A DNA stretch of 64,000 nt from positions 1 through 64,000 of the forward strand of contig URCB01000002.1 in assembly GCA_900546255.1 (NCBI GenBank), read 5' to 3'. Of the stretch, positions 25,461 through 34,143 are shown in pieces. The stretch is from an uncultured Eubacteriales bacterium (GTDB lineage: Bacteria > Bacillota > Clostridia > Oscillospirales > Oscillospiraceae). The translations under genes were made by a program, and so were the position numbers. Positions within the stretch are counted from its first letter, which is position 1. The number at the start of each line of letters is the position of its first letter. The notes under the pieces were generated by a model that made no database searches, was not told the origin of the DNA, and was given only the letters and a program-made list of their open reading frames with translations.

Positions 25461-25461
25461 C

Positions 25462-26424
25462 ATGGCCGAAAAGATTGCAACCCGTGCCGCCTATGGCAAG
25501 GCGCTGGTAGAGTTTGCCGACCAGGAACCCAACCTGGTGGTCTTGGATGCCGACCTGTCTGGCTCCACCATGACCAAAGATTTTGGAACAGCCCACCCGG
25601 ACCGGTTCTTTGACATGGGCATTGCAGAGGCCAACATGGTTGGTGTGGCCGCAGGCCTGGCTACCTGCGGGAAGAAACCCTTCGTGAACTCCTTTGCCAT
25701 GTTTGCTGCTGGCCGGGCTTGGGAGCAGGTGCGCAACAGCGTGGCCTATCCTGGACTGAATGTCAAGGTGGTGGGCTCCCACGGCGGCCTGTCTGTGGGG
25801 GAGGACGGCGCCACCCACCAGTGCATTGAGGACCTGGCCATCATGCGGGCTATCCCCAACATGACTGTCCTGTGCCCCTGTGATGGCCATGAGATGCGCC
25901 AAGCCGTCCAGGCTTTGCTGGCCTATGACGGCCCTGCCTACATGCGGCTGGGCCGCCTGGCGGTGGAGACCGTCACCGATCAAATCCCTGATTACCGCTT
26001 TGAAATCGGGAAAGGCGTACTCTTGCGGGAGGGCAGCGACGTCACAGTGGTGGCCGTGGGCATGATGGTGCAGATGGCCCTTCAGGCAGCAGAGCAGCTG
26101 GAGCAGGAGGGGATCTCTGTCCGGGTGATCGACATGCATACCATCAAACCGCTGGATACGGAAATCCTTTTGACCGCAGCCCGGGAAACCGGCTGCATTG
26201 TGACCACGGAGGAGGCCAATGTCCTGGGCGGCCTGGGCAGTGCAGTGGCCGAGTACCTTTCCACCACCTGTCCGGTGCCGGTGATCCGCCACGGGGTGGA
26301 GGATGTCTTTGGCCGCTCCGGTGCGGCCCAGCAAGTTCTGGAGGCGTATGGCCTGACAGCAGCTGGGATTGTTGACAAAATAAATGAAGCCTTTGCCATC
26401 AAAAAAGCCTTAACAGAACCATGA
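25462..26424 (+). CDS. Transketolase, C-terminal subunit
   Basis: The 320-residue protein contains the pyrimidine-binding domain (residues about 1-170; the motif GIAEANMVGVAAGLA carries the catalytic glutamate that activates ThDP) and the C-terminal domain (about 185-315). Only the complex with the preceding subunit can be active, since the cofactor sits between the two chains. A Shine-Dalgarno GGAGGGGAAG overlaps the end of the upstream gene. Split transketolases are common in Clostridia and archaea. Confidence 0.94.
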   Translation: MAEKIATRAAYGKALVEFADQEPNLVVLDADLSGSTMTKDFGTAHPDRFFDMGIAEANMVGVAAGLATCGKKPFVNSFAMFAAGRAWEQVRNSVAYPGLNVKVVGSHGGLSVGEDGATHQCIEDLAIMRAIPNMTVLCPCDGHEMRQAVQALLAYDGPAYMRLGRLAVETVTDQIPDYRFEIGKGVLLREGSDVTVVAVGMMVQMALQAAEQLEQEGISVRVIDMHTIKPLDTEILLTAARETGCIVTTEEANVLGGLGSAVAEYLSTTCPVPVIRHGVEDVFGRSGAAQQVLEAYGLTAAGIVDKINEAFAIKKALTEP

Positions 26425-26446
26425 AATGATGGGTTTTCCTGCGAGC

Positions 26447-26485
26447 GCCGTATCTTTTTCACGGTTTCCCCGGAAAAGATACGGC
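26447..26485 (+). terminator. Hairpin after transketolase
   Basis: GCCGTATCTTTT pairs perfectly with AAAAGATACGGC. There is no T tract afterwards, so it may slow polymerase or protect the mRNA end rather than terminate efficiently. Confidence 0.45.
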
Positions 26486-26492
26486 AGAGACC

Positions 26493-26521
26493 TTGCTTTT
26501 TGGGAAGAATGGGAGTAAAAT
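26493..26521 (+). promoter_or_regulatory. Promoter upstream of the glycine riboswitch
   Basis: TTGCTT (26493-26498), a 17-base spacer and TAAAAT (26516-26521). Confidence 0.65.
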
Positions 26522-26599
26522 AAGGCCTGTCAACCGAATACCGTTAGACAGAAGTGTGGAAGTTCGACTGTTGCTGTGCATTTCGTTTGAAGGGCATGG

Positions 26600-26788
26600 G
26601 CAGTGGGAACCTCCCACAAGCGATGGCAATCTGGAGACGCCCGTTCATACGGGGGCCGAAGGGGCGAGACGCAACGCGACACTCTCAGGCAAAAGGACAG
26701 ACTGACAGGACACTCCCCTACGCACCCGTCCCATTTCTGCTTTTGACAGGAGCGCCGCAATCCTCTGCGGCGCTCCGATTGTTTTCTC
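26600..26788 (+). promoter_or_regulatory. Glycine riboswitch with downstream terminator
   Basis: The 3' conserved core is unmistakable: GCCGAAGGGGC (about 26655-26665) and CTCTCAGGCAAAAGGACAG (26682-26700), with the 5' GGAGA at 26633. Only one full aptamer is evident; sequence before it may be a degenerate partner. A terminator GGAGCGCCGCA / TGCGGCGCTCC (26749-26776) with a T-rich tail follows, 60 bases before the symporter start. Glycine binding probably decides read-through; its direction cannot be read with certainty. Confidence 0.88.
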
Positions 26789-26848
26789 TGGCTGGCGGTA
26801 TTCCAACCCCCGAGTGAAGAGAAATTTGAGAAAGAAGGAGAGATACGC

Positions 26849-28285
26849 ATGGCATTGATTGAAAGCATTAACAGTGCGATCAACGGATTCGTATGGGGCG
26901 TTCCCATGCTGGTCCTGCTGGTGGGCACGGGCATCCTGATGACCCTGCGCACCCGTGGCGTGCAGTTCCGCAAGTTCGGCTACGCCATGAAGAACACCAT
27001 CGGCAAGATCTTCCACAAAACCGCAGCCGGCAAGGGTGAGATGACCCCCTTCCAGGCCATGTCCACCGCCCTGGCCGGCACCGTGGGCACCGGCAACATT
27101 GCTGGTATCACCACCGCTGTCACCCTGGGCGGCCCGGGCGCCATCTTCTGGCTGTGGGTCACTGCCCTCATCGGTATGTGTACCAAGTACGCCGAAGTTA
27201 CCCTGGCCGTGAAGTTCCGTGAGCGGAACAAGCACGGCGACTGGGTGGGCGGCCCCATGTACTACATCAAAAACGGCCTGGGCAAGAACTGGAAGTGGCT
27301 GGGCATCCTGTTCAGTATCTTCGCCGCCCTGGCAGCTTTCGGCATCGGCAACGCCGTGCAGGTGGGCAACATCGTCACCTCCGTCAACGACGTGATCGTG
27401 GCCTTCAACCCCGGCTTCAGCGAGGAGTCTCAGAGCGTCGTGAACCTGGTGCTGGGCATCGCCCTGGCTGTGCTCACTGCCGTGGTCCTCTTTGGCGGCA
27501 TCAAGCGTCTGGGCGCCGTCACCGAGCGCCTGGTCCCCGTGATGGCTCTGATCTATATCGTTTGCTGCCTCATCGTGGTGATCTACTACGCCGACACCCT
27601 GCCTGCTGTGTTCCATGACATCTTTGTGGGCGCCTTCTCCCCTGCTGGCGTCACTGGCGGCGCCTGTGGTTCCATGATTCTGTGTATCACCTGGGGCGTG
27701 AAGCGGGGCGTGTTCTCCAACGAGGCCGGCCTGGGCTCTGCGCCTATGGCCCATGCCACCACCTCTGAGACTGACCCCGTCAAGCAGGGCGTGTACGGCA
27801 TCTTCGAGGTCTTCGTGGACACCATCATCATCTGCACCCTGTCCGGTCTGACCATCCTCTGCGCTGCGAAGGGCGCGGGCCTGGACCTGAACTATGGTAC
27901 AGAAGGCGACACCGGCCTGAACGTGGCCGCCTTCGGCACCGTCTTCGGTGACCAGTTCGGTTCTCTGCTGATTGCTGTGGGCTTGGCGCTGTTCGCCTAC
28001 TCCACGGTGCTGGGCTGGGCTCTGTACGGTACCCGGGCCTGCGAGTTCATCTTTGGCTCCAAGGCGATCCGGCCCTATCAGATCATTTTCATCATCATCA
28101 TTGTGGTGGGCGCCACGATGGACCTGGGTCTCGCCTGGGACATCGCCGACACCCTCAACGGCCTCATGGCCATCCCGAACTTGATTGCCGTGATCGCCTT
28201 GTCCGGCGTAGTGGTTCGGGAAACGAAGCGGCACTTTGCCAACAAAGCAGAGGCCAAGAAAATCGAAGAAGAGAGCAAACAATAA
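26849..28285 (+). CDS. Sodium:alanine/glycine symporter (AGCS family)
   Basis: The 478-residue protein has about ten membrane segments and the AGCS signatures: GTGILMTLRTRGVQFR near residue 32, ALAGTVGTGNIAGI near 80, GPGAIFWLWVTAL near 95, and FSNEAGLGSAPMAHA near 290. The family imports alanine or glycine with Na+. The upstream glycine riboswitch strongly suggests glycine as a physiological substrate here. GAGAAAGAAGGAGAG precedes ATG. It is a single-gene unit ending at a strong hairpin. Confidence 0.93.
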   Translation: MALIESINSAINGFVWGVPMLVLLVGTGILMTLRTRGVQFRKFGYAMKNTIGKIFHKTAAGKGEMTPFQAMSTALAGTVGTGNIAGITTAVTLGGPGAIFWLWVTALIGMCTKYAEVTLAVKFRERNKHGDWVGGPMYYIKNGLGKNWKWLGILFSIFAALAAFGIGNAVQVGNIVTSVNDVIVAFNPGFSEESQSVVNLVLGIALAVLTAVVLFGGIKRLGAVTERLVPVMALIYIVCCLIVVIYYADTLPAVFHDIFVGAFSPAGVTGGACGSMILCITWGVKRGVFSNEAGLGSAPMAHATTSETDPVKQGVYGIFEVFVDTIIICTLSGLTILCAAKGAGLDLNYGTEGDTGLNVAAFGTVFGDQFGSLLIAVGLALFAYSTVLGWALYGTRACEFIFGSKAIRPYQIIFIIIIVVGATMDLGLAWDIADTLNGLMAIPNLIAVIALSGVVVRETKRHFANKAEAKKIEEESKQ

Positions 28286-28307
28286 TCTTTCACACGGGAC
28301 ATGATTT

Positions 28308-28343
28308 CACCGCGGGGCAATGCCAAATGCCCCGCGGTGTTGT
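28308..28343 (+). terminator. Terminator-like hairpin after the AGCS symporter
   Basis: ACCGCGGGGCA pairs with TGCCCCGCGGT, followed by GTTGT. GC-rich with a short T tail. Confidence 0.65.
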
Positions 28344-28409
28344 CTGGTTTTGGGGAAGGGGAGGGGGTGCCCCTGCTGGGTTCTTTTGCAGTTTCTTTTC
28401 GGATATCGC

Positions 28410-28438
28410 TTGCGAAACAGAACCGGCTATAGTATAAT
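28410..28438 (+). promoter_or_regulatory. Promoter of the purine biosynthesis operon
   Basis: TTGCGA (28410-28415), 17-base spacer, TATAAT (28433-28438), directly upstream of the ZTP riboswitch. Confidence 0.8.
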
Positions 28439-28459
28439 GACAAACGTACAATCGAGAAC

Positions 28460-28570
28460 TTTTTGTGACTGACGGAAGTGGACCAACCACAGGGAGCAAA
28501 AAGCATCATTGTGGCCGACCGTCTGGGCAGTTCAATTTTCACAAGAAGGGAATTGGACTGTCTTTTTTTC
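28460..28570 (+). promoter_or_regulatory. ZTP (pfl-type) riboswitch with terminator
   Basis: The two conserved halves of the pfl motif are present: GACCAACCACAGGGAGC (28481-28497) and GCCGACCGTCTGGGCA (28514-28529). They are followed by a terminator hairpin AGTTCAATT / AATTGGACT (28529-28559) with a run of seven T. ZTP riboswitches turn genes on when ZMP/ZTP accumulates, a sign of 10-formyl-THF shortage. The terminator partly overlaps the end of the aptamer, fitting a transcriptional ON switch for the operon behind it. Confidence 0.92.
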
Positions 28571-28623
28571 GTATTACTGTGGCGAACGGTGTCGGCCCAC
28601 GAGGATCAGAGAGGATGGTTTTT

Positions 28624-29124
28624 ATGAAAAAAGTAGGTGTCATCATGGGCAGTGACAGCGACCTGCCCGTCGTGGAAAAAGCCATGGATAAACTGAAGGA
28701 GTACGGGGTGCCCTATGAGGTGCATGTCTACTCCGCCCACCGCACGCCGGAGCAGGCCGGTACCTTTGCCCGGACTGCCCAGGAAAAGGGGTTCGGCGTG
28801 ATCATCGCTGCCGCAGGCAAGGCAGCCCACCTGGCCGGTGCGCTGGCCGCCAACACCGTGCTGCCGGTGATTGGCATCCCGGTGAAGTCCTCCACCCTGG
28901 ATGGGCTGGACGCGCTGCTCTCCACCGTTCAAATGCCCACGGGCATTCCCGTAGCCACTGTGGCCATCGATGGGGCTGCCAATGCCGCCCTCCTGGCCAT
29001 CCAGATTCTGGCAGTCTCCGATGCGGACCTGGCGGACAAGCTCCGCAAGGCCAGAGCCGCAGAGTCCCAAAAGGTGCTGGAGAAGAATGCCAAAGTAGAG
29101 GAAGCGTTTAACGCGGAACACTGA
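28624..29124 (+). CDS. purE: N5-carboxyaminoimidazole ribonucleotide mutase
   Basis: The 166-residue protein is a Pur[14 protein letters not shown] at the N-terminus, SAHRTPEQ near residue 40 and [14 protein letters not shown] near 105 match class I enzymes, which act on N5-CAIR made by PurK. No purK is in this operon. The usual GGAAHLPG loop reads GKAAHLAG, an unusual Gly-to-Lys change. ATG 28624 is chosen over 28615 because AGAGG is then about nine bases upstream. First gene of the ZTP-controlled operon. Confidence 0.93.
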   Translation: MKKVGVIMGSDSDLPVVEKAMDKLKEYGVPYEVHVYSAHRTPEQAGTFARTAQEKGFGVIIAAAGKAAHLAGALAANTVLPVIGIPVKSSTLDGLDALLSTVQMPTGIPVATVAIDGAANAALLAIQILAVSDADLADKLRKARAAESQKVLEKNAKVEEAFNAEH

Positions 29125-29141
29125 AAAAGGAGGGATGAACC

Positions 29142-30563
29142 ATGGGTGGTTTTTGTGGTGCCATTTCCAACCGTGACGTGGTGTTAGACGTCTATTTTGG
29201 CACAGACTATCACTCCCACTTAGGCACCCGCCGGGGCGGCATGGCCGCCTGGGACCCGGAACTGGGGTTCCAGCGGGAGATCCATAACATCGAGAACGCC
29301 CCCTTCCGCACCAAGTTTGACCGGACGGTGGGGGAGATGGTGGGCAAGCGCTGCATCGGCAGCATCAGTGACACCGATCCCCAGCCTCTGTTGGTGCGCT
29401 CCGTCCACGGCACCTATGCCATCTGCGTGGTGGGGGTCATTAAGAACGAGGACCAGCTCATCCAGCAGCTGCTGGACGATGCCGACGGCCACTTCGAGGC
29501 CATGAGCGGCGGCCGGGTGAACTCCAACGAACTGGTGGCCACCCTTATCAGCCAGCGGCCCACCATCGCCGAGGGCATCCGCTATGCCCAAGAGGTGGTG
29601 GAGGGGACGGTTTCCGTCCTCATCATGACCCCCGACTACATCATCGCCGGCCGGGACAAGTTCGGCCGCCTGCCCATCCACATCGGCCAGGATGACGAGG
29701 GCTGCTGCGTGGCCTTTGAGTCCTTCGCCTACCAGAAGATGGGCTACCACGACGCCTACGAACTGGGCCCGGCAGAGGTGGTGAAAATCACCGAGTCCGG
29801 GTGGGAGACCCTCCTGCCTCCGGAGAAGGAGATGCGGGTGTGCGCCTTCCTGTGGACCTATTACGGCTACCCCAACTCCAACTACGAGGGGATCAACGTG
29901 GAGGTCATGCGCAACCGAAACGGCGCCCTGCTGGCCAAGACCGATAAGGAAAACGGCTCCGCCCAGGACATTGACTATGTCAGCGGCGTTCCGGATTCCG
30001 GCACCCCCCACGCCATCGGCTATGCCAACGAGAGCGGCATCCCCTTTGCCCGCCCCTTTATCAAGTACACCCCCACCTGGCCCCGCAGCTTCATGCCCAC
30101 CAACCAGAAGGAGCGGGATCGGGTGGCTAAAATGAAGCAGATCCCCGTCCACGAGCTCATCGAGGGCAAAAAGCTCCTCTTTGTGGATGACAGCATCGTC
30201 CGGGGCACCCAGCTGCGGGAGACAGTGGAGTTCCTCTACGCCAACGGCGCTAAGGAGGTCCACATCCGTTCTGCCTGCCCCCCCATTATGTATGGCTGTA
30301 AGTTCTTGAACTTCTCCACCAGCCGTTCGCCCATGGAGCTCATCGCCCGCCGTACCATCTACGAACTGGAAGGGGAGGCAGGCGACCAGCACCTGGAGGA
30401 GTACAGCGACCCCAATACCGAGCGGGGGAAGAAGCTCCGGGAGACCATCTGTGAAAAGCTCCATTTCACCTCCCTGGAGTATCAGTCTCTGGACAAGCTC
30501 ATCCAGGCCATCGGCCTGGAGCCCTGTAAGGTTTGCACCTACTGCTGGAGCGGAAAGGAATGA
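29142..30563 (+). CDS. purF: Amidophosphoribosyltransferase
   Basis: The 473-residue enzyme commits PRPP to purine synthesis by adding ammonia from glutamine. It begins MGGFCGAIS, so the catalytic cysteine is residue 5 and becomes N-terminal only after removal of a short propeptide. The PRPP-binding motif [16 protein letters not shown] lies near residue 347. The C-terminal cysteines (CKVCTYC) plus internal CPPIMYGC could hold the iron-sulfur cluster known in Bacillus-type PurF. AAAAAGGAGG precedes ATG. It lies between purE and purM with tight spacing. Confidence 0.93.
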   Translation: MGGFCGAISNRDVVLDVYFGTDYHSHLGTRRGGMAAWDPELGFQREIHNIENAPFRTKFDRTVGEMVGKRCIGSISDTDPQPLLVRSVHGTYAICVVGVIKNEDQLIQQLLDDADGHFEAMSGGRVNSNELVATLISQRPTIAEGIRYAQEVVEGTVSVLIMTPDYIIAGRDKFGRLPIHIGQDDEGCCVAFESFAYQKMGYHDAYELGPAEVVKITESGWETLLPPEKEMRVCAFLWTYYGYPNSNYEGINVEVMRNRNGALLAKTDKENGSAQDIDYVSGVPDSGTPHAIGYANESGIPFARPFIKYTPTWPRSFMPTNQKERDRVAKMKQIPVHELIEGKKLLFVDDSIVRGTQLRETVEFLYANGAKEVHIRSACPPIMYGCKFLNFSTSRSPMELIARRTIYELEGEAGDQHLEEYSDPNTERGKKLRETICEKLHFTSLEYQSLDKLIQAIGLEPCKVCTYCWSGKE

Positions 30564-30568
30564 GTGTG

Positions 30569-31612
30569 ATGAATCAGCAATCGAGATCCGACAGCTACGC
30601 CGCCGCCGGGGTGGACATTACTGCCGGCTACAAAGCGGTGGAGCTCATGAAGACCCACATTGCCAAGACCATGACCGCCGGCGCCCTGTCTGACATTGGC
30701 GGCTTCGGCGGCCTGTTTGCACTGGACCTGACGGGGATCACCCACCCTGTCCTGGTCTCCGGCACCGACGGGGTGGGCACCAAGCTCAAGCTGGCCTTCC
30801 TCATGGACCAGCACGACACCGTGGGCATCGACTGCGTGGCCATGTGCGTCAACGACATCATCTGCGTGGGGGCCAAGCCCCTGTTCTTCCTGGACTACAT
30901 CGCCTGCGGGAAAAACGTGCCGGAGAAGATCGCCCAGATCGTCTCCGGCGTGGCCGAGGGCTGCGTGCAGTCCGGGGCCGCCCTCATCGGCGGGGAGACC
31001 GCCGAGATGCCCGGGTTCTACCCCGTGGACGAGTACGACCTGGCAGGCTTCTCTGTGGGCGTGGTGGACAAGGCCAAAGTCTTTGACAAGACCAAGATCC
31101 AGCCCGGGGATGTGATCCTGGGTCTGCCCTCCTCCGGGGTGCACTCCAATGGGTTCTCCCTGGTGCGCAAGGTGTTGGACGTGGAGCACACCGACCTGAA
31201 GGCTCCCGTGGAGGCCTTGGGGGGCAAGAGCCTGGGGGAGACCCTTCTCACCCCCACCCGGATCTATGTGAAGAGCATCCTGGCCCTTATGGAGAAGGTG
31301 ACCATTAAGTCGGTCTCCCACATCACAGGCGGGGGCTTCTATGAGAACATCCCCCGCAGCCTGCCCCAGGGGATGACCGCCAAGATCAAGGAAGCTGACG
31401 TGCCCGTCCTGCCCATCTTTGACCTCATCCAGGCCAAGGGGAACATCCCCCGGCGGGAGATGTTCAACACCTTCAACATGGGCATCGGCATGACCGTGGT
31501 GGTGGCCAAAGAGGAGGCCGACCAGGCCATGGCCGCCCTCCAGGCCGCCGGGGAGACCCCCGTGCGCCTGGGTGAGATCGTGCCCGGGGACGAGGGCGTG
31601 ATCCTATGGTAA
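30569..31612 (+). CDS. purM: Phosphoribosylformylglycinamidine cyclo-ligase
   Basis: The 347-residue AIR synthetase closes the imidazole ring of FGAM using ATP. Recognised by [20 protein letters not shown] at the N-terminus, the [12 protein letters not shown] loop near residue 70, and [13 protein letters not shown] near 140. ATG 30569 is placed about nine bases after AAAGGA; ATG 30560 overlaps purF and is too close to that site. It overlaps purN by seven bases. Confidence 0.94.
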   Translation: MNQQSRSDSYAAAGVDITAGYKAVELMKTHIAKTMTAGALSDIGGFGGLFALDLTGITHPVLVSGTDGVGTKLKLAFLMDQHDTVGIDCVAMCVNDIICVGAKPLFFLDYIACGKNVPEKIAQIVSGVAEGCVQSGAALIGGETAEMPGFYPVDEYDLAGFSVGVVDKAKVFDKTKIQPGDVILGLPSSGVHSNGFSLVRKVLDVEHTDLKAPVEALGGKSLGETLLTPTRIYVKSILALMEKVTIKSVSHITGGGFYENIPRSLPQGMTAKIKEADVPVLPIFDLIQAKGNIPRREMFNTFNMGIGMTVVVAKEEADQAMAALQAAGETPVRLGEIVPGDEGVILW

Positions 31613-32220
31613 AGACAAAAATCGCCGTGCTGGTCTCCGGCGGGGGCACCAACCTTCAAGCGCTGCTGGATGCCCAACAGAGCGGCCTGCTCACCGACGG
31701 AGAGATCGTCCTGGTGGTTGCCAGCAACGCCAAGGCCTATGCCCTCACCCGAGCGGCCCAGGCAGGGGTCCCCGCGGTGGTGTGCAGCCGGAAGGAACTG
31801 GGCAGCCAGGCTGCCTTTGAGGCCGCCATTGCCCAGGCCCTGGCGGACCACGAGGTGGAGCTCATCGTCCTGGCCGGGTTTATGAGCATTCTCAGTGAAG
31901 ACTTTACCAGCCGCTGGCCCCGGCGGATCCTCAACGTCCACCCCTCGCTGATCCCCTCCTTCTGCGGGAAGGGATACTATGGGCTGAAGGTTCACGAGGC
32001 CGCCCTGGCCTATGGGGTGAAGGTCACCGGTGCCACCGTCCACTTCGTCAACGAAGTGCCTGACGGGGGAGAGATCCTCCTCCAAAAGGCGGTGGAGGTG
32101 CTGCCTGGGGACACCCCGGAAGTGCTGCAGCGACGGGTGATGGAGCAGGCGGAGTGGATCCTCCTGCCCCAGGCCACCCAGATGATATCGGAAGAGATCA
32201 GGAGGGAGAAGGACCAATGA
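31606..32220 (+). CDS. purN: Phosphoribosylglycinamide formyltransferase
   Basis: The 204-residue enzyme formylates GAR with 10-formyl-THF. It has the [16 protein letters not shown] start, [12 protein letters not shown] near residue 87, [15 protein letters not shown] with the catalytic His near 108, and [13 protein letters not shown] near 145. Start and stop overlap with purM and purO (ATGA), so translation is coupled. Its folate donor is made by Fhs at the end of the same operon. Confidence 0.94.
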   Translation: MVKTKIAVLVSGGGTNLQALLDAQQSGLLTDGEIVLVVASNAKAYALTRAAQAGVPAVVCSRKELGSQAAFEAAIAQALADHEVELIVLAGFMSILSEDFTSRWPRRILNVHPSLIPSFCGKGYYGLKVHEAALAYGVKVTGATVHFVNEVPDGGEILLQKAVEVLPGDTPEVLQRRVMEQAEWILLPQATQMISEEIRREKDQ

Positions 32221-32927
32221 ACGTCTACGAAACCCACGACCTGGCAGCCCTGCTGGCAGGGAACCCCTACCCCGGCCGGGGCATTGTTCTGGGAAAGACC
32301 GCCGACGGGAAGCAGTCGGTGGCGGCCTACTTCATCATGGGCCGCAGCGAGAACAGCCGCAACCGGGTCTTCGTGAAGGAACCCGACGGCATCCGCACCC
32401 AGGCCTATGACCCGGCGAAGCTGGCTGACCCCAGCCTCATCATCTACCACCCCGTCCGGCAGATGGGCCGGGGCCTCATCGTCACCAACGGGGACCAGAC
32501 CGACACCATCCGGGACTTCCTGGAGCAGGGCCTTCCCTTTGAGCAGGCCCTGTCCACCCGGGCCTTTGAGCCCGACGGGCCCAACTGGACCCCCCGGATC
32601 TCTGGCCTGCTCTCCCCGGACGGCAGCTACAAGCTCTCCATCCTGAAGAGCGCCGATGCCGAAGGCACCGCCTGCGCCCGGTACACCTTCGCCTACCCGG
32701 GCCTGGCCGGGGTGGGCCATTTCCTCCATACCTACGTCACCGACGGCAACCCCATCCCCACCTTCCAGGGGGAACCCGAGCGGGTGGCCATTCCGGACAC
32801 TCTGGAGGACTGCGTGAACCTACTCTGGTCCAACCTCAACGAAGCCAACAAGATCTCCCTCTACGTCCGCTACACCGACCTGGCCACGGGGACGTGGGAA
32901 GAGCGCATCGTGAACAAATATCAGTGA
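32217..32927 (+). CDS. purO: IMP cyclohydrolase (PurO type)
   Basis: The 236-residue protein belongs to the archaeal-type IMP cyclohydrolase family, which closes FAICAR to IMP, the last step of the pathway. Typical stretches are NPYPGRGIVLG near residue 16, YFIMGRSENSRNRVF near 39-53 and IVTNGDQTDTI near 88. It replaces the cyclohydrolase half of PurH. ATG 32217 overlaps the purN stop (ATGA) behind GGAGGGAGAAGGA. The AICAR transformylase half is the next gene. Confidence 0.88.
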   Translation: MNVYETHDLAALLAGNPYPGRGIVLGKTADGKQSVAAYFIMGRSENSRNRVFVKEPDGIRTQAYDPAKLADPSLIIYHPVRQMGRGLIVTNGDQTDTIRDFLEQGLPFEQALSTRAFEPDGPNWTPRISGLLSPDGSYKLSILKSADAEGTACARYTFAYPGLAGVGHFLHTYVTDGNPIPTFQGEPERVAIPDTLEDCVNLLWSNLNEANKISLYVRYTDLATGTWEERIVNKYQ

Positions 32928-32945
32928 GAGGAGAGGGAGAATCCC

Positions 32946-34124
32946 ATGAACGAACTGGAACTGAAATACGGTTGTAACCCCAACCAGAAGCCTGCCCGCA
33001 TCTTCCTCCAGGGCGGGGGTGACCTGCCCCTGGAGGTCCTCAACGGCAAGCCGGGGTACATTAACTTCTTGGACGCCCTGAATTCCTGGCAGCTGGTGAA
33101 GGAGCTCAAGGAGGCCACCGGCCTGCCTGCCGCGGCCTCCTTCAAGCACGTCTCCCCCGCGGGGGCTGCCGTGGGCCTGCCCCTGAGCGAGACGGACAAG
33201 GCCATCTACTTTGTGGACCCTGCCGCCGAGCTCAGCCCCATCGCCTGCGCTTACATCCGGGCCCGGGGGGCGGACCGGCTGTGCTCCTACGGCGACTGGG
33301 CGGCCCTCAGCGACACCTGTGATGCCGCCACCGCCGCCTACCTCAAGCACGAGGTCTCCGACGGCATCATCGCCCCGGACTACACCCCCGAGGCCTTGGA
33401 GATCCTCAAGAGCAAGAAGAAGGGCAACTATAACGTGGTGAAGATCGACCCCAACTACATCCCCGCTCCCCAGGAGCACAAGGATGTCTTTGGCATCACC
33501 TTTGAGCAGGGCCGGAACAACTTTCAGATTGACGAGTCCCTGCTAACAAACCTGGTCACCGAGAACCAGGACCTGCCCAAGGAGGCCAAGATCGATATGA
33601 TCGTGGCCCTCATCACCCTCAAATACACCCAGTCCAACTCCGTGTGCTATGTGAAGAACGGGCAGGCTATCGGGGTGGGCGCCGGCCAGCAGAGCCGCAT
33701 CCACTGCACCCGCCTGGCAGGGAACAAGGCGGACAACTGGTACCTCCGCCAGCATCCCAAGGCTTTGGGACTCCAGTTCGTGGATGGCATCCGCCGGCCC
33801 GACCGGGACAATGCCATCGACGTCTACCTCTCCGATGAGTATGAGGACGTCCTCCGGGATGGGGCCTGGCAGGCCGTGTTCAAAGTCCGTCCGGAGCCCC
33901 TCACGGCCCAGGAGAAGAAGGACTGGATTGCCACCCAGACCGGGGTCACCGTGGGCTCTGACGCCTTCTTCCCCTTCGGGGACAACGTGGAGCGGGCGAG
34001 AAAGTCCGGCGTGACCTACATTGTGGAGCCCGGCGGGTCCATCCGGGACGACAATGTGATTGAGACTGCCAACCGTTACAACATGGTCATGGCCTTCACC
34101 GGCATGCGCCTGTTCCACCACTGA
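32946..34124 (+). CDS. Stand-alone AICAR formyltransferase
   Basis: The 392-residue protein covers only the transformylase part of PurH; the N-terminal MGS-like cyclohydrolase domain is absent. It converts ZMP (AICAR) and 10-formyl-THF to FAICAR. Landmarks are LKYGCNPNQKPA at the N-terminus, SFKHVSPAGAAVG near residue 66 (the KH catalytic pair), KYTQSNSVCYVKNGQ near 227, and FFPFGDNVERA near 345. It consumes ZMP, the molecule sensed by the operon's riboswitch. Sometimes called PurV in comparative studies. Confidence 0.92.
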   Translation: MNELELKYGCNPNQKPARIFLQGGGDLPLEVLNGKPGYINFLDALNSWQLVKELKEATGLPAAASFKHVSPAGAAVGLPLSETDKAIYFVDPAAELSPIACAYIRARGADRLCSYGDWAALSDTCDAATAAYLKHEVSDGIIAPDYTPEALEILKSKKKGNYNVVKIDPNYIPAPQEHKDVFGITFEQGRNNFQIDESLLTNLVTENQDLPKEAKIDMIVALITLKYTQSNSVCYVKNGQAIGVGAGQQSRIHCTRLAGNKADNWYLRQHPKALGLQFVDGIRRPDRDNAIDVYLSDEYEDVLRDGAWQAVFKVRPEPLTAQEKKDWIATQTGVTVGSDAFFPFGDNVERARKSGVTYIVEPGGSIRDDNVIETANRYNMVMAFTGMRLFHH

Positions 34125-34143
34125 GAAAAGGAGGACCTTCCCA

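Noticed and set aside
28465-28623. Upstream extension of PurE
   Set aside because: It would translate the ZTP riboswitch and its terminator; the proper start with a ribosome site is at 28624.
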